Shown here one piece after another: positions 1 through 9,432 of a DNA stretch of 12,244 nucleotides. Both the position numbers and the translations under genes were made by a program. Position 1 is the stretch's first letter; each line of letters opens with the position of its first letter. This stretch comes from JBJXFY01 sp046155815 (GTDB lineage Bacteria; Verrucomicrobiota; Verrucomicrobiia; Limisphaerales; CAIMTB01), in assembly GCA_046155815.1 (NCBI GenBank), contig JBJXFY010000354.1, positions 1 to 12,244 of the forward strand, written 5' to 3'. Below the pieces are notes generated by a model that saw nothing but the letters and a program-made list of their open reading frames with translations, was not told where the DNA came from and did no database searches.

Positions 1-1371
1 GCCAACGGCACGGCCCGGCTCTGGGACGCCGCCACGGGCGCGCCGGCCGGCCCGCCGCTGGCGCACGCGGCGGCGGTGCGGAGCGTCCACTTCTCGCCCG
101 ACTCCGCGCGCCTCGCCACGGTCGCGATGGACCGGAGCCTCCGCCTGTGGTCCGCGGCGGATGGCCGGGCGCTGGGCGGACCGCTGCCGACGCCGGGCGT
201 CACGGCGTGGGTGGAGTTCGGCGCGGACGGCCGCCGGCTGCTGCTGGCCGGCTCGCACGGCGTGCAGGTGTGGGAACTGGCGTCCGGCCCGCCGCAGGCC
301 GAGGAGATGGTGGCCGGCTCGGCGGTCCGCATGGCGCGGCTGCATCCCGACGGGCGTTCGTGGGCGGCGGTGCATGTGCCGGAGTCCGGCCACGCGCGGC
401 TCGAGTTCCGGCGGGGCGGCGCGGCGGCGCCGGCCTTCACGGTGCCGTTGCTGGGCACGGAGGATACGCTCGAGTTCAGCCCCGACGGCGGCCGGCTGCT
501 GGCCTCGCTGCCGGGCGCGCGGGCGCAGGTGTTCACGCTGCCGGACGGACGGCCGGGCGGCCCCCCGCTCCAGCACAATGGGGGCGTCACCGTCGCCAAG
601 TGGAGCCCGGACGGCCGGCGGCTGCTCACCGCGGCGCGGGACCGCACCGCCCGCGTCTGGGACGCCGCCTCCGGCCGCGCCGTGGGCGAGCCGCTGGCGC
701 ATGCCGACGACGTGTGGACCGCGCAATGGAGCCCCGACGGGGCGCGCGTGCTCACCGGCACGGCGGAGGGCTTCTGGCGCCTGTGGGACGCGGCCACGGG
801 GCTGCCGCTCGGCGAACCGCTGGGGCCGCATCCGTGCCCGGCCAACCCGCACTTGCCGCCCTCGACCACGGCCCGGTTCGCGCCGGACGGCGCTCGGCTG
901 GTGCTGCCGGCGGCCGACGGCGCGGCGGTGATCCTAGGCTGCCCCGCCGTCACCACGCCCATCCCCGGCTGGCTGCCGGGCCTGGCCGAGGGCGTGGCGG
1001 GGACGCGCGTGACCGAGGCCGGCGCGCTCGAGCCGGTGGATCCGGCGGAGCTGCTCGCGCTGCGCGACCGCGCGGACGCGCTGCCGGGCGACGCCTTCTG
1101 GCGGGACTGGGCGCGGTGGTTCTTCGCGGACCGCGAAACGCGGGCGCTGGCGCCGGGCGCGGCGCTGACGGTGGGAGACTACGTGGCGCGCCGCCGGCTG
1201 GAGCCGGGTGCCGCGCCGCTCCTGGGGGCCCGGCGCCTGCGGCCGGACGACGCGGCCCTGCTCCGGGCGCTGGCCGACGCGCTGGAAGCGGAGACCAACG
1301 CGCCGCTGGCCGCGCTCCAGGCCCGCTGGCTGCGCCGGCCCCCGGAGACGGCGGGCGCGGCACGGCCCTGA
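1..1371 (+). CDS. WD40-repeat protein, C-terminal part (5' end outside window)
   Basis: The reading frame is open from base 1, so the start lies upstream; 456 residues are visible before the TGA. Beta-propeller repeats are seen as recurring 'FSPDG.RLL' and '(R/V)WDAA(T/S)G' blocks, with Trp-Asp pairs near visible residues 8-9, 220-221 and 262-263. More degenerate blades (LWSAADG, VWELASG, VFTLPDG) lie between, giving about six repeats. After the last blade (about residue 300) comes a helical tail with a 'DWARWFFADRETR' segment. Tails like this, as I recall them, follow WD40 propellers in large verrucomicrobial and planctomycete Ser/Thr kinases, so this is probably the sensor or scaffold end of such a kinase. 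No kinase domain is in the window, so that is inference. The repeats suggest protein binding rather than catalysis. The GTG at 76 is internal to the open frame and is not a likely start. Confidence 0.85.
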   Translation, partial: ANGTARLWDAATGAPAGPPLAHAAAVRSVHFSPDSARLATVAMDRSLRLWSAADGRALGGPLPTPGVTAWVEFGADGRRLLLAGSHGVQVWELASGPPQAEEMVAGSAVRMARLHPDGRSWAAVHVPESGHARLEFRRGGAAAPAFTVPLLGTEDTLEFSPDGGRLLASLPGARAQVFTLPDGRPGGPPLQHNGGVTVAKWSPDGRRLLTAARDRTARVWDAASGRAVGEPLAHADDVWTAQWSPDGARVLTGTAEGFWRLWDAATGLPLGEPLGPHPCPANPHLPPSTTARFAPDGARLVLPAADGAAVILGCPAVTTPIPGWLPGLAEGVAGTRVTEAGALEPVDPAELLALRDRADALPGDAFWRDWARWFFADRETRALAPGAALTVGDYVARRRLEPGAAPLLGARRLRPDDAALLRALADALEAETNAPLAALQARWLRRPPETAGAARP

Positions 1372-1405
1372 GCCCGCCGGCGGGCGGCGGGAAATTTTCT
1401 TCCCG
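1372..1405 (+). terminator. Possible weak terminator: two adjacent stem-loops after the WD40 gene
   Basis: Directly after the stop codon is a perfect palindrome, GCCCGCCGGCGGGC (1372-1385), which can fold as a 5-bp stem with a CCGG loop. It is followed by a second dyad, CGGGAA (1388-1393) with TTCCCG (1400-1405), whose loop holds a short TTTT. The T run is not placed immediately after a stem as in a standard intrinsic terminator, so the call is tentative. Confidence 0.3.
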
Positions 1406-1425
1406 GCCCGCGAAAGGAACGGGGC

Positions 1426-1456
1426 GGTGTCCCGGAAGAACGGGCTGAACGACACC
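1426..1456 (+). other. Hairpin in the leader of the secreted mosaic protein
   Basis: GGTGTC (1426-1431) pairs with GACACC (1451-1456), and an inner CCG/CGG pair encloses GAAGAA (1435-1440). The structure ends 7 bases before the ATG at 1464 and covers the place where a Shine-Dalgarno sequence would be; none is visible. It could affect translation initiation or be chance in GC-rich DNA. Confidence 0.25.
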
Positions 1457-1463
1457 TGCCGTC

Positions 1464-4031
1464 ATGAAAAACCGCCTGCCCTTCCTGCTGCTGCTCGCCG
1501 CGCTCGCCACCCCTCTGGAGGCGGCGGTCACGCGCGAGAACCCCGAAGCCCTGCCGGACTTCCGCTCCCAGTTCATGGCGCTCGACAACCGCGCCGAGCT
1601 GCTGGGCTTCCACCTCAACGGCTTTCCCGGCGCCTCCGGCTCGCTGGCCGACACGGCGACGCACTATCAGGGCATCGTGCGCCGGCCGGGGCGCGGCGTG
1701 CCCATCTTCTTCGTGGCCCGCGCCGGCATGGGCGACGGGGACCAGGGCGGCATCCTGGTGGTGCGCATGGGCAGCCGCTCCAGCGACGGGGAGCGGCTGC
1801 GCTCGAACCGGCTCCGCAAGGACCAGAAGAGCTGGGACACGGAGCCGCCGGACCTCGACCGCGTGGTCCACCAGTGGAAGCCCGGCTGGAAGCACGTCGG
1901 CGGCCTCGCGCTGGTGGGGGATGTGCTTGCCGTGCCGCTCGAGGATCCCGTCGGCAGCCAGGGCGGGCTGGAGGGGGCGGTGTGGTTCTACGACGTGGCC
2001 GAGCCCACCGCGCCGCGCCGGCTCCGCCACCTGAACGTGGAGTACGAGACGCACAAGGCCGGCGTGGCGGGGCTCACGCGGCTGCCCGACCGGCATTTCC
2101 TGCTCGCGGTGACCTGGGGCGAGGGCAAGCAGGTGAAGTTCTACCGCTCGACGCATGACTCGCTGCTGGACACCGCCTGCCGCTGGGAACGGATCAGCAC
2201 CTGGGAGTCCGGCGACCTCGTGAGCGAGAAGGCGGATGACAAGTGGCCCACCGGCAAGACCTCGTTCCAGGGCCTCGCGCTGCACACGTCGCAGGCCGAG
2301 GTGTACCTCGTGGGCACCCGCAACACGAGCGAGCTGACGCCGTTCGAGCCCGGCCACGACGAGGCCACGCCCTTCCGCATCACGGGCTGGGAGGCCGGCT
2401 CGACGAAGGTCACGGTCCGCCAGATCGCCTCGCCGCGGCGCTTCGACTGCAACGCCCCCTACGGCGACGTCGGCATCACGCGCGACGTGTACAACGCGAA
2501 CTTCCTCGCCGGCGCCTGCACGCACGTCACGCCCGCGGGCGAGCTGCTGCTGTACGCCATCGAGCACTACGACTGGGGCGCGGGCGGCAGCGTCCGGCTG
2601 GTCGAGTTCCGCCACGCCGACATCGCGCGGCCCGACGGCCCGCGCTACGGCCCGCAGGCGGAGCTGCCCGTGCCGGCGTTCCTGCCGCTCGGCACGCACA
2701 CCGTCGCGCTCACCAACGTGGCCCTCCACGGCCTGCGCCCGTGGATCCAGCTCTACGACGACGACGACTTCCGCGGCCAGCGCCTCACGATTGACCGCGC
2801 CGACGAGAACCGGGAGGACTATCAGGATCTGGGCAAGATTGACGGCAGCGGCGACGGCTTCAACGACCGCACAAGCGCGCTCCGCTGGTGGGCGCCGATC
2901 GGCTGGCAGGTGAAGCTGTACGATTCCGACAACTTCGGCACGGACGACGCGACCCTCACGCTGCCCGGCACCGGCGCCGTCGGGGCCATCGCCAACCTCA
3001 GCGACGAGCCGTGGAAGTTCGACAACGGCCCCCAGTTCGGCTCCGGGGAGACGCGCCTGACCTCGATCCGCTTCCTCCCGCCGGACGAGGGCGAGACCCC
3101 CGACCCGCTGAAGCAGATGATCGTCACCTGGAGCGTCATCCCCGCGCCGGACGGGGCCGGCACCATCACGCCGCTCGCCAGCGGGCAGGCCCGGCTGACC
3201 CTCACGAAGGCGGGCCGGGTGCTGGTGGTGGCGCGCCTCGTCGGCCTCACCGGGGGGCAGCACAGCGTGGCCGCCGCCGTCCGCGCCGTGAACGCGCCGC
3301 CGGAGATCACGCAGTTCACCGCGGAACAGACCGCCCCCGGCCTCGTCGCGGCCCAGGTCAGCGTGAGGGATCCGGGGAACCCCGGCGACGTGGCCGTGCG
3401 GATCGAGTGGGGCGACGGCGAAGTGACGACCGGCAGCGTCACGGCCGGCGGCACCTTCGGCGCGCAGCACCGGTTCGCCGACGCGAACGCGCTGACGCCG
3501 GTCTTCGAGGACTTCAAGCTCCGCGCCAAGGTCGTGGACCCGGAGGGCCTGGCCGACGACGCCACGTTCGCCGGCGCCGAGCTCGACGGCGGGGCGGCCC
3601 GCACCGTGCGCGTGACCTGGCGCGACCCCGGCCCGACGGGCGACGGCGACGGCGACGGGCTGCCCGACATCTGGGAGCAGGAACGCTTCGGCGGCACCGC
3701 GGCGGGGGGCGGGGATTATGACGGGGACCTGGCCACGGACTTCGCCGAGTTCATGCACGGCACGAATCCCGTTGACCGCCGCGACGCGCCGGGACTCACC
3801 GTGGAACGTCGGCACCGCGAGCTGGAAATCCGCTTCCCCGGCCGCCGGCTCACGGACGCCGTCCCCGGCAAGACCAAGCGCGTGTACTTCCTGGAGCGGA
3901 GCACCGGCCTGGGCACGAACGGCTGGACGCGCATCGGCGAGCACACGGGGCAGGACGAGCCGGTGATCGTTCGGCAGCGCCTGGACGGCGCGGCCGCGGG
4001 CTTCTACCGGCTGGACGCGGAGCTGCGCTGA
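1464..4031 (+). CDS. Secreted multidomain protein: beta/gamma-crystallin-like, PKD-like and calcium-binding modules
   Basis: 855 residues. The start is supported by a clear signal peptide: MKNR, a hydrophobic Leu-rich core, and a probable cut near residue 20-21 after LEA. Residues about 22-425 are a beta-rich region I do not recognise, possibly propeller-like ('GAVWFYDVAEPTAPRRL'). Residues about 427-537 look like two beta/gamma-crystallin Greek keys: 'YDDDDFRGQ' at Y431 followed by NDRTS (467-471), which fits the calcium motif (N/D)(N/D)xx(S/T)S, then 'YDSDNF' at Y486 closed by the weaker ETRLTS (529-534). Residues about 610-704 are PKD-like, with the hallmark WGDGE. G726-D735 (GDGDGDGLPD) and the following 'GTNP' (766-769) resemble a thrombospondin-3/dockerin-type calcium stretch. 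The end (808-855, 'YFLERS...GFYRL') resembles a C-terminal module common in verrucomicrobial exported proteins. No enzyme active site was recognised; a calcium-stabilised surface or extracellular protein is inferred. Confidence 0.85.
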   Translation: MKNRLPFLLLLAALATPLEAAVTRENPEALPDFRSQFMALDNRAELLGFHLNGFPGASGSLADTATHYQGIVRRPGRGVPIFFVARAGMGDGDQGGILVVRMGSRSSDGERLRSNRLRKDQKSWDTEPPDLDRVVHQWKPGWKHVGGLALVGDVLAVPLEDPVGSQGGLEGAVWFYDVAEPTAPRRLRHLNVEYETHKAGVAGLTRLPDRHFLLAVTWGEGKQVKFYRSTHDSLLDTACRWERISTWESGDLVSEKADDKWPTGKTSFQGLALHTSQAEVYLVGTRNTSELTPFEPGHDEATPFRITGWEAGSTKVTVRQIASPRRFDCNAPYGDVGITRDVYNANFLAGACTHVTPAGELLLYAIEHYDWGAGGSVRLVEFRHADIARPDGPRYGPQAELPVPAFLPLGTHTVALTNVALHGLRPWIQLYDDDDFRGQRLTIDRADENREDYQDLGKIDGSGDGFNDRTSALRWWAPIGWQVKLYDSDNFGTDDATLTLPGTGAVGAIANLSDEPWKFDNGPQFGSGETRLTSIRFLPPDEGETPDPLKQMIVTWSVIPAPDGAGTITPLASGQARLTLTKAGRVLVVARLVGLTGGQHSVAAAVRAVNAPPEITQFTAEQTAPGLVAAQVSVRDPGNPGDVAVRIEWGDGEVTTGSVTAGGTFGAQHRFADANALTPVFEDFKLRAKVVDPEGLADDATFAGAELDGGAARTVRVTWRDPGPTGDGDGDGLPDIWEQERFGGTAAGGGDYDGDLATDFAEFMHGTNPVDRRDAPGLTVERRHRELEIRFPGRRLTDAVPGKTKRVYFLERSTGLGTNGWTRIGEHTGQDEPVIVRQRLDGAAAGFYRLDAELR

Positions 4032-4052
4032 GCCACCCGGCACCGGGCGGGG

Positions 4053-4865
4053 CTACGGCAGGAGCAGCCGCGCGGCGGCGAGCAGCGCGAAGGCCAGCAC
4101 CAGGAGGTCGAACCACCGCTGCGGCATCCGCGCCACCGCGGCGCGGCCGAGGAACAGGCCCGCCACGATCACCGGGACCAGCGCCGCGTTGAATGCCAGC
4201 GTGTCCGCCGTGATCAGCCCGAGCTGAGCGCTGAAGGGCGTCTTGATCAGGTTGATCAGCAGGAAGAACCACGCGCTGGTGCCGACGAACGCCTCCTTCG
4301 GCAGCGCCACCGCCAGCAGGTACAGCGCCATCACCGGGCCGGCGGCGTTGGCCAGCATGGTGGTCACGCCGGCGGCCAGCCCCATCGTCCACGCGAAGCC
4401 GCGCGTGTGCGGCACGTCCGCGAAGAGCCCCGGCTTCCAGTTCCGCAGCAGTTGGACCAGCGCCAGCGCCAGCACGATGCCGCCGATGACGGGATTGAAG
4501 TCCATCCCGCGCAGGCGGCCCATGAGCCACCAGCCAAGCGCGACGCCGGCGGCCGCCGGCGGCAGCGTGCGCGCGACATGCTTCCAGGCCGCGTGCCGGC
4601 GAAAGAGCAGCACCGCGCCCACGTCCCCGGCGATGAGCATCGGCAGCACGACGCCCGTGGAGGCGAGGCCGGGGAAGAGCTGCGCGAAGAGGACGACGTG
4701 CAGCAGGCTGAGGCCCGGCAGCCCGCTCTTGGAGACGCCGATGCCCAGCGCGGCCACCAGCGCGAGCGACCACTGGGCCGGGGAGAAGTCAGGGAGCACG
4801 CGGCGGCGAGGGTGGGCGGTCCCGGCCGCGGCGGCAAACCGTGACCGCAACCGGCGGCGAACCAT
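4053..4865 (-). CDS. TauE/SafE-type membrane permease
   Basis: 270 residues, almost entirely hydrophobic, with about seven or eight predicted membrane helices. The family's two-fold pseudo-repeat is visible: 'GIGVSKSGLPGLSLL' near the start of the first half and 'GLAAGVTTMLANAAGPVMALYLL' in the second, both with the spaced Gly and Gly-Pro pattern of TauE/SafE proteins. Members are proposed exporters of sulfite, sulfoacetate or other small anions across the inner membrane. The substrate here cannot be read from the sequence, and no sulfur gene is adjacent. Start choice is uncertain. The ATG at 4865 has an AAGGA 11 bases upstream but gives a 22-residue Arg-rich extension. The in-frame GTG at 4799 (VLPDFSPAQW) would give the more usual family N-terminus but has no ribosome site. 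It is divergent from the FadL-like gene and convergent, 21 bases apart, with the secreted protein. Confidence 0.9.
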   Translation of the reverse strand: MVRRRLRSRFAAAAGTAHPRRRVLPDFSPAQWSLALVAALGIGVSKSGLPGLSLLHVVLFAQLFPGLASTGVVLPMLIAGDVGAVLLFRRHAAWKHVARTLPPAAAGVALGWWLMGRLRGMDFNPVIGGIVLALALVQLLRNWKPGLFADVPHTRGFAWTMGLAAGVTTMLANAAGPVMALYLLAVALPKEAFVGTSAWFFLLINLIKTPFSAQLGLITADTLAFNAALVPVIVAGLFLGRAAVARMPQRWFDLLVLAFALLAAARLLLP

Positions 4866-4969
4866 CCGGGCGACCGTCCTTGCGGCGGAGCCGGGGCTGA
4901 CTCGACTTGGTGGACAGGGGCGGGCAACAGGCTCGACCCCGTCGCGGATTCCGCCACACTCCGGGCAGC
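4866..4969. promoter_or_regulatory. Divergent spacer between permease and FadL-like genes
   Basis: This 104-base spacer must hold start signals for both outward-facing genes. The only clear element is AAGGA on the minus strand, 11 bases before the permease ATG. I could not find -35/-10 pairs of acceptable match and spacing for either direction. A shared regulator for the two genes is possible but unsupported. Confidence 0.35.
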
Positions 4970-6331
4970 ATGCCTCCGATCCGCTTCCTGCCGCCGCGCC
5001 CCCTGTCCGGCCGGGCGATCCTGTCCGCCGGACTGGCCGGCGGTACCTGCTTCACCGGCCTCGCCAACGGCGTGGACCGCAACGGCAGCGGCGCCCGCGC
5101 CATGGCCTTGGCCGGCGCGGACGCCGCGCTGGCGGACACGCCGCTCAGCGCCCTTGCGGCCAATCCAGCCGGCCTCGGGGGGCAGGACGGGACCAGGCTC
5201 GAACTGGGCCTCGTCGGCGGCGTGCCCGGCGGCGACTTCAGCAACGCGGCCAACGTGGACGCCCCGCTGTCGCGCTCGCTCGGCGCGCTCCCCGAGTTCG
5301 CCGTGGCGTTTCCCGCGGGCGTCCCCCGGCTCGGCCTCGGCGTGTCCTTCACGCCGGACGCGCTGCTGGCCGCCCGCTGGCACTACGCCGACGCGCCGGG
5401 CGGGCTGAGCGGCGGCACCAGTTACGGCGACCTCATCCACCGCTCGGAGATCCTCAGCGCGCGCTCCGCGCTGGCGGCAGGCTTCGCGGTGAACGAATGG
5501 CTCGCCGTGGGCGGCAGCATCGGCCTGCTCTACAACCGCAACGAGCTCGAGACGGCCTATGTCTTCCAGTCGCATCCCGTACTGCGCGGCTTCAAGACGC
5601 TCGTGGACCTCGACACCGACGGACTCGGGGTGGACGGCGAGTTCGGCGTGCTGCTCACCGCCAGCGACCGGCTGAAGCTCGCGGTCACCTACAAGACCCC
5701 GTCGCGCGTCGAGGCCGAAGGCACCCTCACGGGCAACGCGGGCGCGGAACTGACAGCCCTGGGACCGCCCTTCTCCACGCTGCCGCCCTCCTTTGCCTAC
5801 GACGCCGAGGTGGAGACGACGTTTCCGCAGCAGGTCACCGCCGGCGTGGCGTGGCAGGCGGCCCCGGAATGGCGGCTGCTGGCGCAGGTGGACTGGGTCC
5901 ACTGGAGCGACGCCTTCGACGACCTGCCGCTGCGCCTGCGGAACGGCACCAACGCCGGCCTCAACGCCATCCTCGGCTCCGACGCGCTTGACGACAGCAT
6001 CCCGCTCCGCTGGCAGGACCGCCTCGTCTATCGCGCGGGCGTGGAGTACGCGCCCGGCCGGCACTGGGCCTTCCGCGCCGGCTACAGCTTCGGCGACAGC
6101 CCGGTGCCGGACGGCACGCTGACCCCGCTCACCGCCGCGATCATGGAGCACACCGTGGGCGCGGGCGCGGGCTACCGGTGGCGGCGCTGGCAGGTGGACG
6201 CCGCGTGGCAGTGGGATCTGCCGGCCAACCGCCGCGTCGGCACCAGCGACCTTCTGGCCGGCGAGTATTCCGGCAGCTCGGTCACGGTGGACGTGCAGTG
6301 GTTTGGACTCACGGTCGGATTTGCGTTTTGA
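4970..6331 (+). CDS. FadL/OmpP1/TodX-type outer-membrane channel
   Basis: 453 residues from the ATG at 4970. The frame stays open further upstream, but the extra residues from a TTG at 4907 are Arg/Gly-rich and would bury the signal peptide. From 4970 there is a basic start and a hydrophobic stretch (AILSAGLAGG...). The mature start fits the FadL family: 'GSGARAMALAGADAALAD' then N65-P66-A67-G68. The rest shows alternating amphipathic strands, including 'FPQQVTAGVAWQ', 'WRLLAQVDWVHW' and 'YRAGVEYAPGRHWAFRAGYSF'. The protein ends in Phe453 (GLTVGFAF), as expected for a beta-barrel inserted by the BAM complex. FadL relatives carry long-chain fatty acids or aromatic hydrocarbons across the outer membrane. 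The ligand is unknown here, and no acyl-CoA ligase or beta-oxidation gene is nearby. No Shine-Dalgarno is evident. Confidence 0.88.
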   Translation: MPPIRFLPPRPLSGRAILSAGLAGGTCFTGLANGVDRNGSGARAMALAGADAALADTPLSALAANPAGLGGQDGTRLELGLVGGVPGGDFSNAANVDAPLSRSLGALPEFAVAFPAGVPRLGLGVSFTPDALLAARWHYADAPGGLSGGTSYGDLIHRSEILSARSALAAGFAVNEWLAVGGSIGLLYNRNELETAYVFQSHPVLRGFKTLVDLDTDGLGVDGEFGVLLTASDRLKLAVTYKTPSRVEAEGTLTGNAGAELTALGPPFSTLPPSFAYDAEVETTFPQQVTAGVAWQAAPEWRLLAQVDWVHWSDAFDDLPLRLRNGTNAGLNAILGSDALDDSIPLRWQDRLVYRAGVEYAPGRHWAFRAGYSFGDSPVPDGTLTPLTAAIMEHTVGAGAGYRWRRWQVDAAWQWDLPANRRVGTSDLLAGEYSGSSVTVDVQWFGLTVGFAF

Positions 6332-6335
6332 GCGT

Positions 6336-6457
6336 GCGGAGCGCAGGCGGCCTCGCCGGCGCGGACAGAAAAAGAAGCCGGGGCTGGCCGGGACGGGGCG
6401 GCGAAGCCGAGAGCCGGGAAAGCAAACCCATGCGCGGGCAGGCCGCCCGCGCTCCGC
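6336..6457. repeat. Long imperfect inverted repeat between convergent genes
   Basis: The left arm, about 6336-6363, begins GCGGAGCGCAGGCGGCCT; the right arm, about 6431-6457, contains AGGCCGCCCGCGCTCCGC. The inner 18 bases pair with one mismatch, and pairing continues for roughly another 8 bases with one mismatch and one bulge. The enclosed loop is about 67 bases. The repeat fills nearly all of the 135-base spacer between the FadL-like gene (ending 6331) and the topoisomerase gene (ending 6467). It could form a large RNA hairpin in either direction and act as a two-way transcription barrier, though there is no clear U tract. It could also be one copy of a dispersed intergenic repeat. No second copy is seen in this window. 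Confidence 0.7.
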
Positions 6458-6466
6458 CGCCGGCCG

Positions 6467-9286
<2,820 letters not shown>

Positions 9287-9302
9287 GACGGAAGTGGCGC
9301 GG

Positions 9303-9332
9303 CGTCTAGCACGGTTGCCGCTCCGGACGCAA
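9303..9332 (-). promoter_or_regulatory. Candidate topB promoter
   Basis: On the minus strand, TTGCGT (9332-9327) and TAGACG (9308-9303) are separated by 18 bases. Both are partial matches to the sigma-70 hexamers, and the implied leader before the ATG at 9286 would be only about 10 bases. A very short leader would fit the lack of a Shine-Dalgarno. The call is tentative. Confidence 0.3.
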
Positions 9333-9339
9333 CCGTTGC
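9311..9339. promoter_or_regulatory. Operator-like dyad in the topB/oxidoreductase divergent spacer
   Basis: ACGGTTGC (9311-9318) and GCAACCGT (9329-9336) form a perfect 8-bp inverted repeat with a 10-base gap. The right arm also lies in a second overlapping palindrome, GCAACCGTTGC (9329-9339). The dyad overlaps the candidate topB -35 element. This is the geometry expected of a dimeric repressor site, but no regulator gene is adjacent, so the function is inferred. Confidence 0.4.
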
Positions 9340-9432
9340 CGCGAAAGGCCCGCGCCGAAAGCCGCGGAGAAACTCCCCGGTGCGGGCCGGCGCACGGTTT
9401 ACTTCCCCGCCGCGGTATGGTGGTTTTGCGCC

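Noticed and set aside
1179..4043. A 954-codon open frame on the minus strand opposite the secreted protein
   Set aside because: It is antisense to a gene with a signal peptide and recognisable domains. Its translation is Arg/Ala/Gly/Val-rich with no domain, as expected when codons with G/C third positions are read in mirror frame.
4035..4047. CCCGG-CA-CCGGG dyad between the secreted protein and permease genes as a terminator
   Set aside because: The loop is too short for a stable hairpin, the spacer is only 21 bases and there is no T tract.
4907..4969. Upstream TTG start extending the FadL-like protein by 21 residues
   Set aside because: The extension is Arg/Gly-rich and would place the signal peptide inside the protein; the ATG at 4970 gives a normal exported N-terminus.
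4364..6151. A 595-codon minus-strand frame across the permease and FadL-like genes
   Set aside because: It runs through the divergent spacer and out of frame in the permease, with no coherent domain.
9398..9421. TTTACT and TATGGT upstream of the oxidoreductase as a promoter
   Set aside because: The hexamers are only 12 bases apart, too close for sigma-70, and no better -35 is placed for TATGGT.
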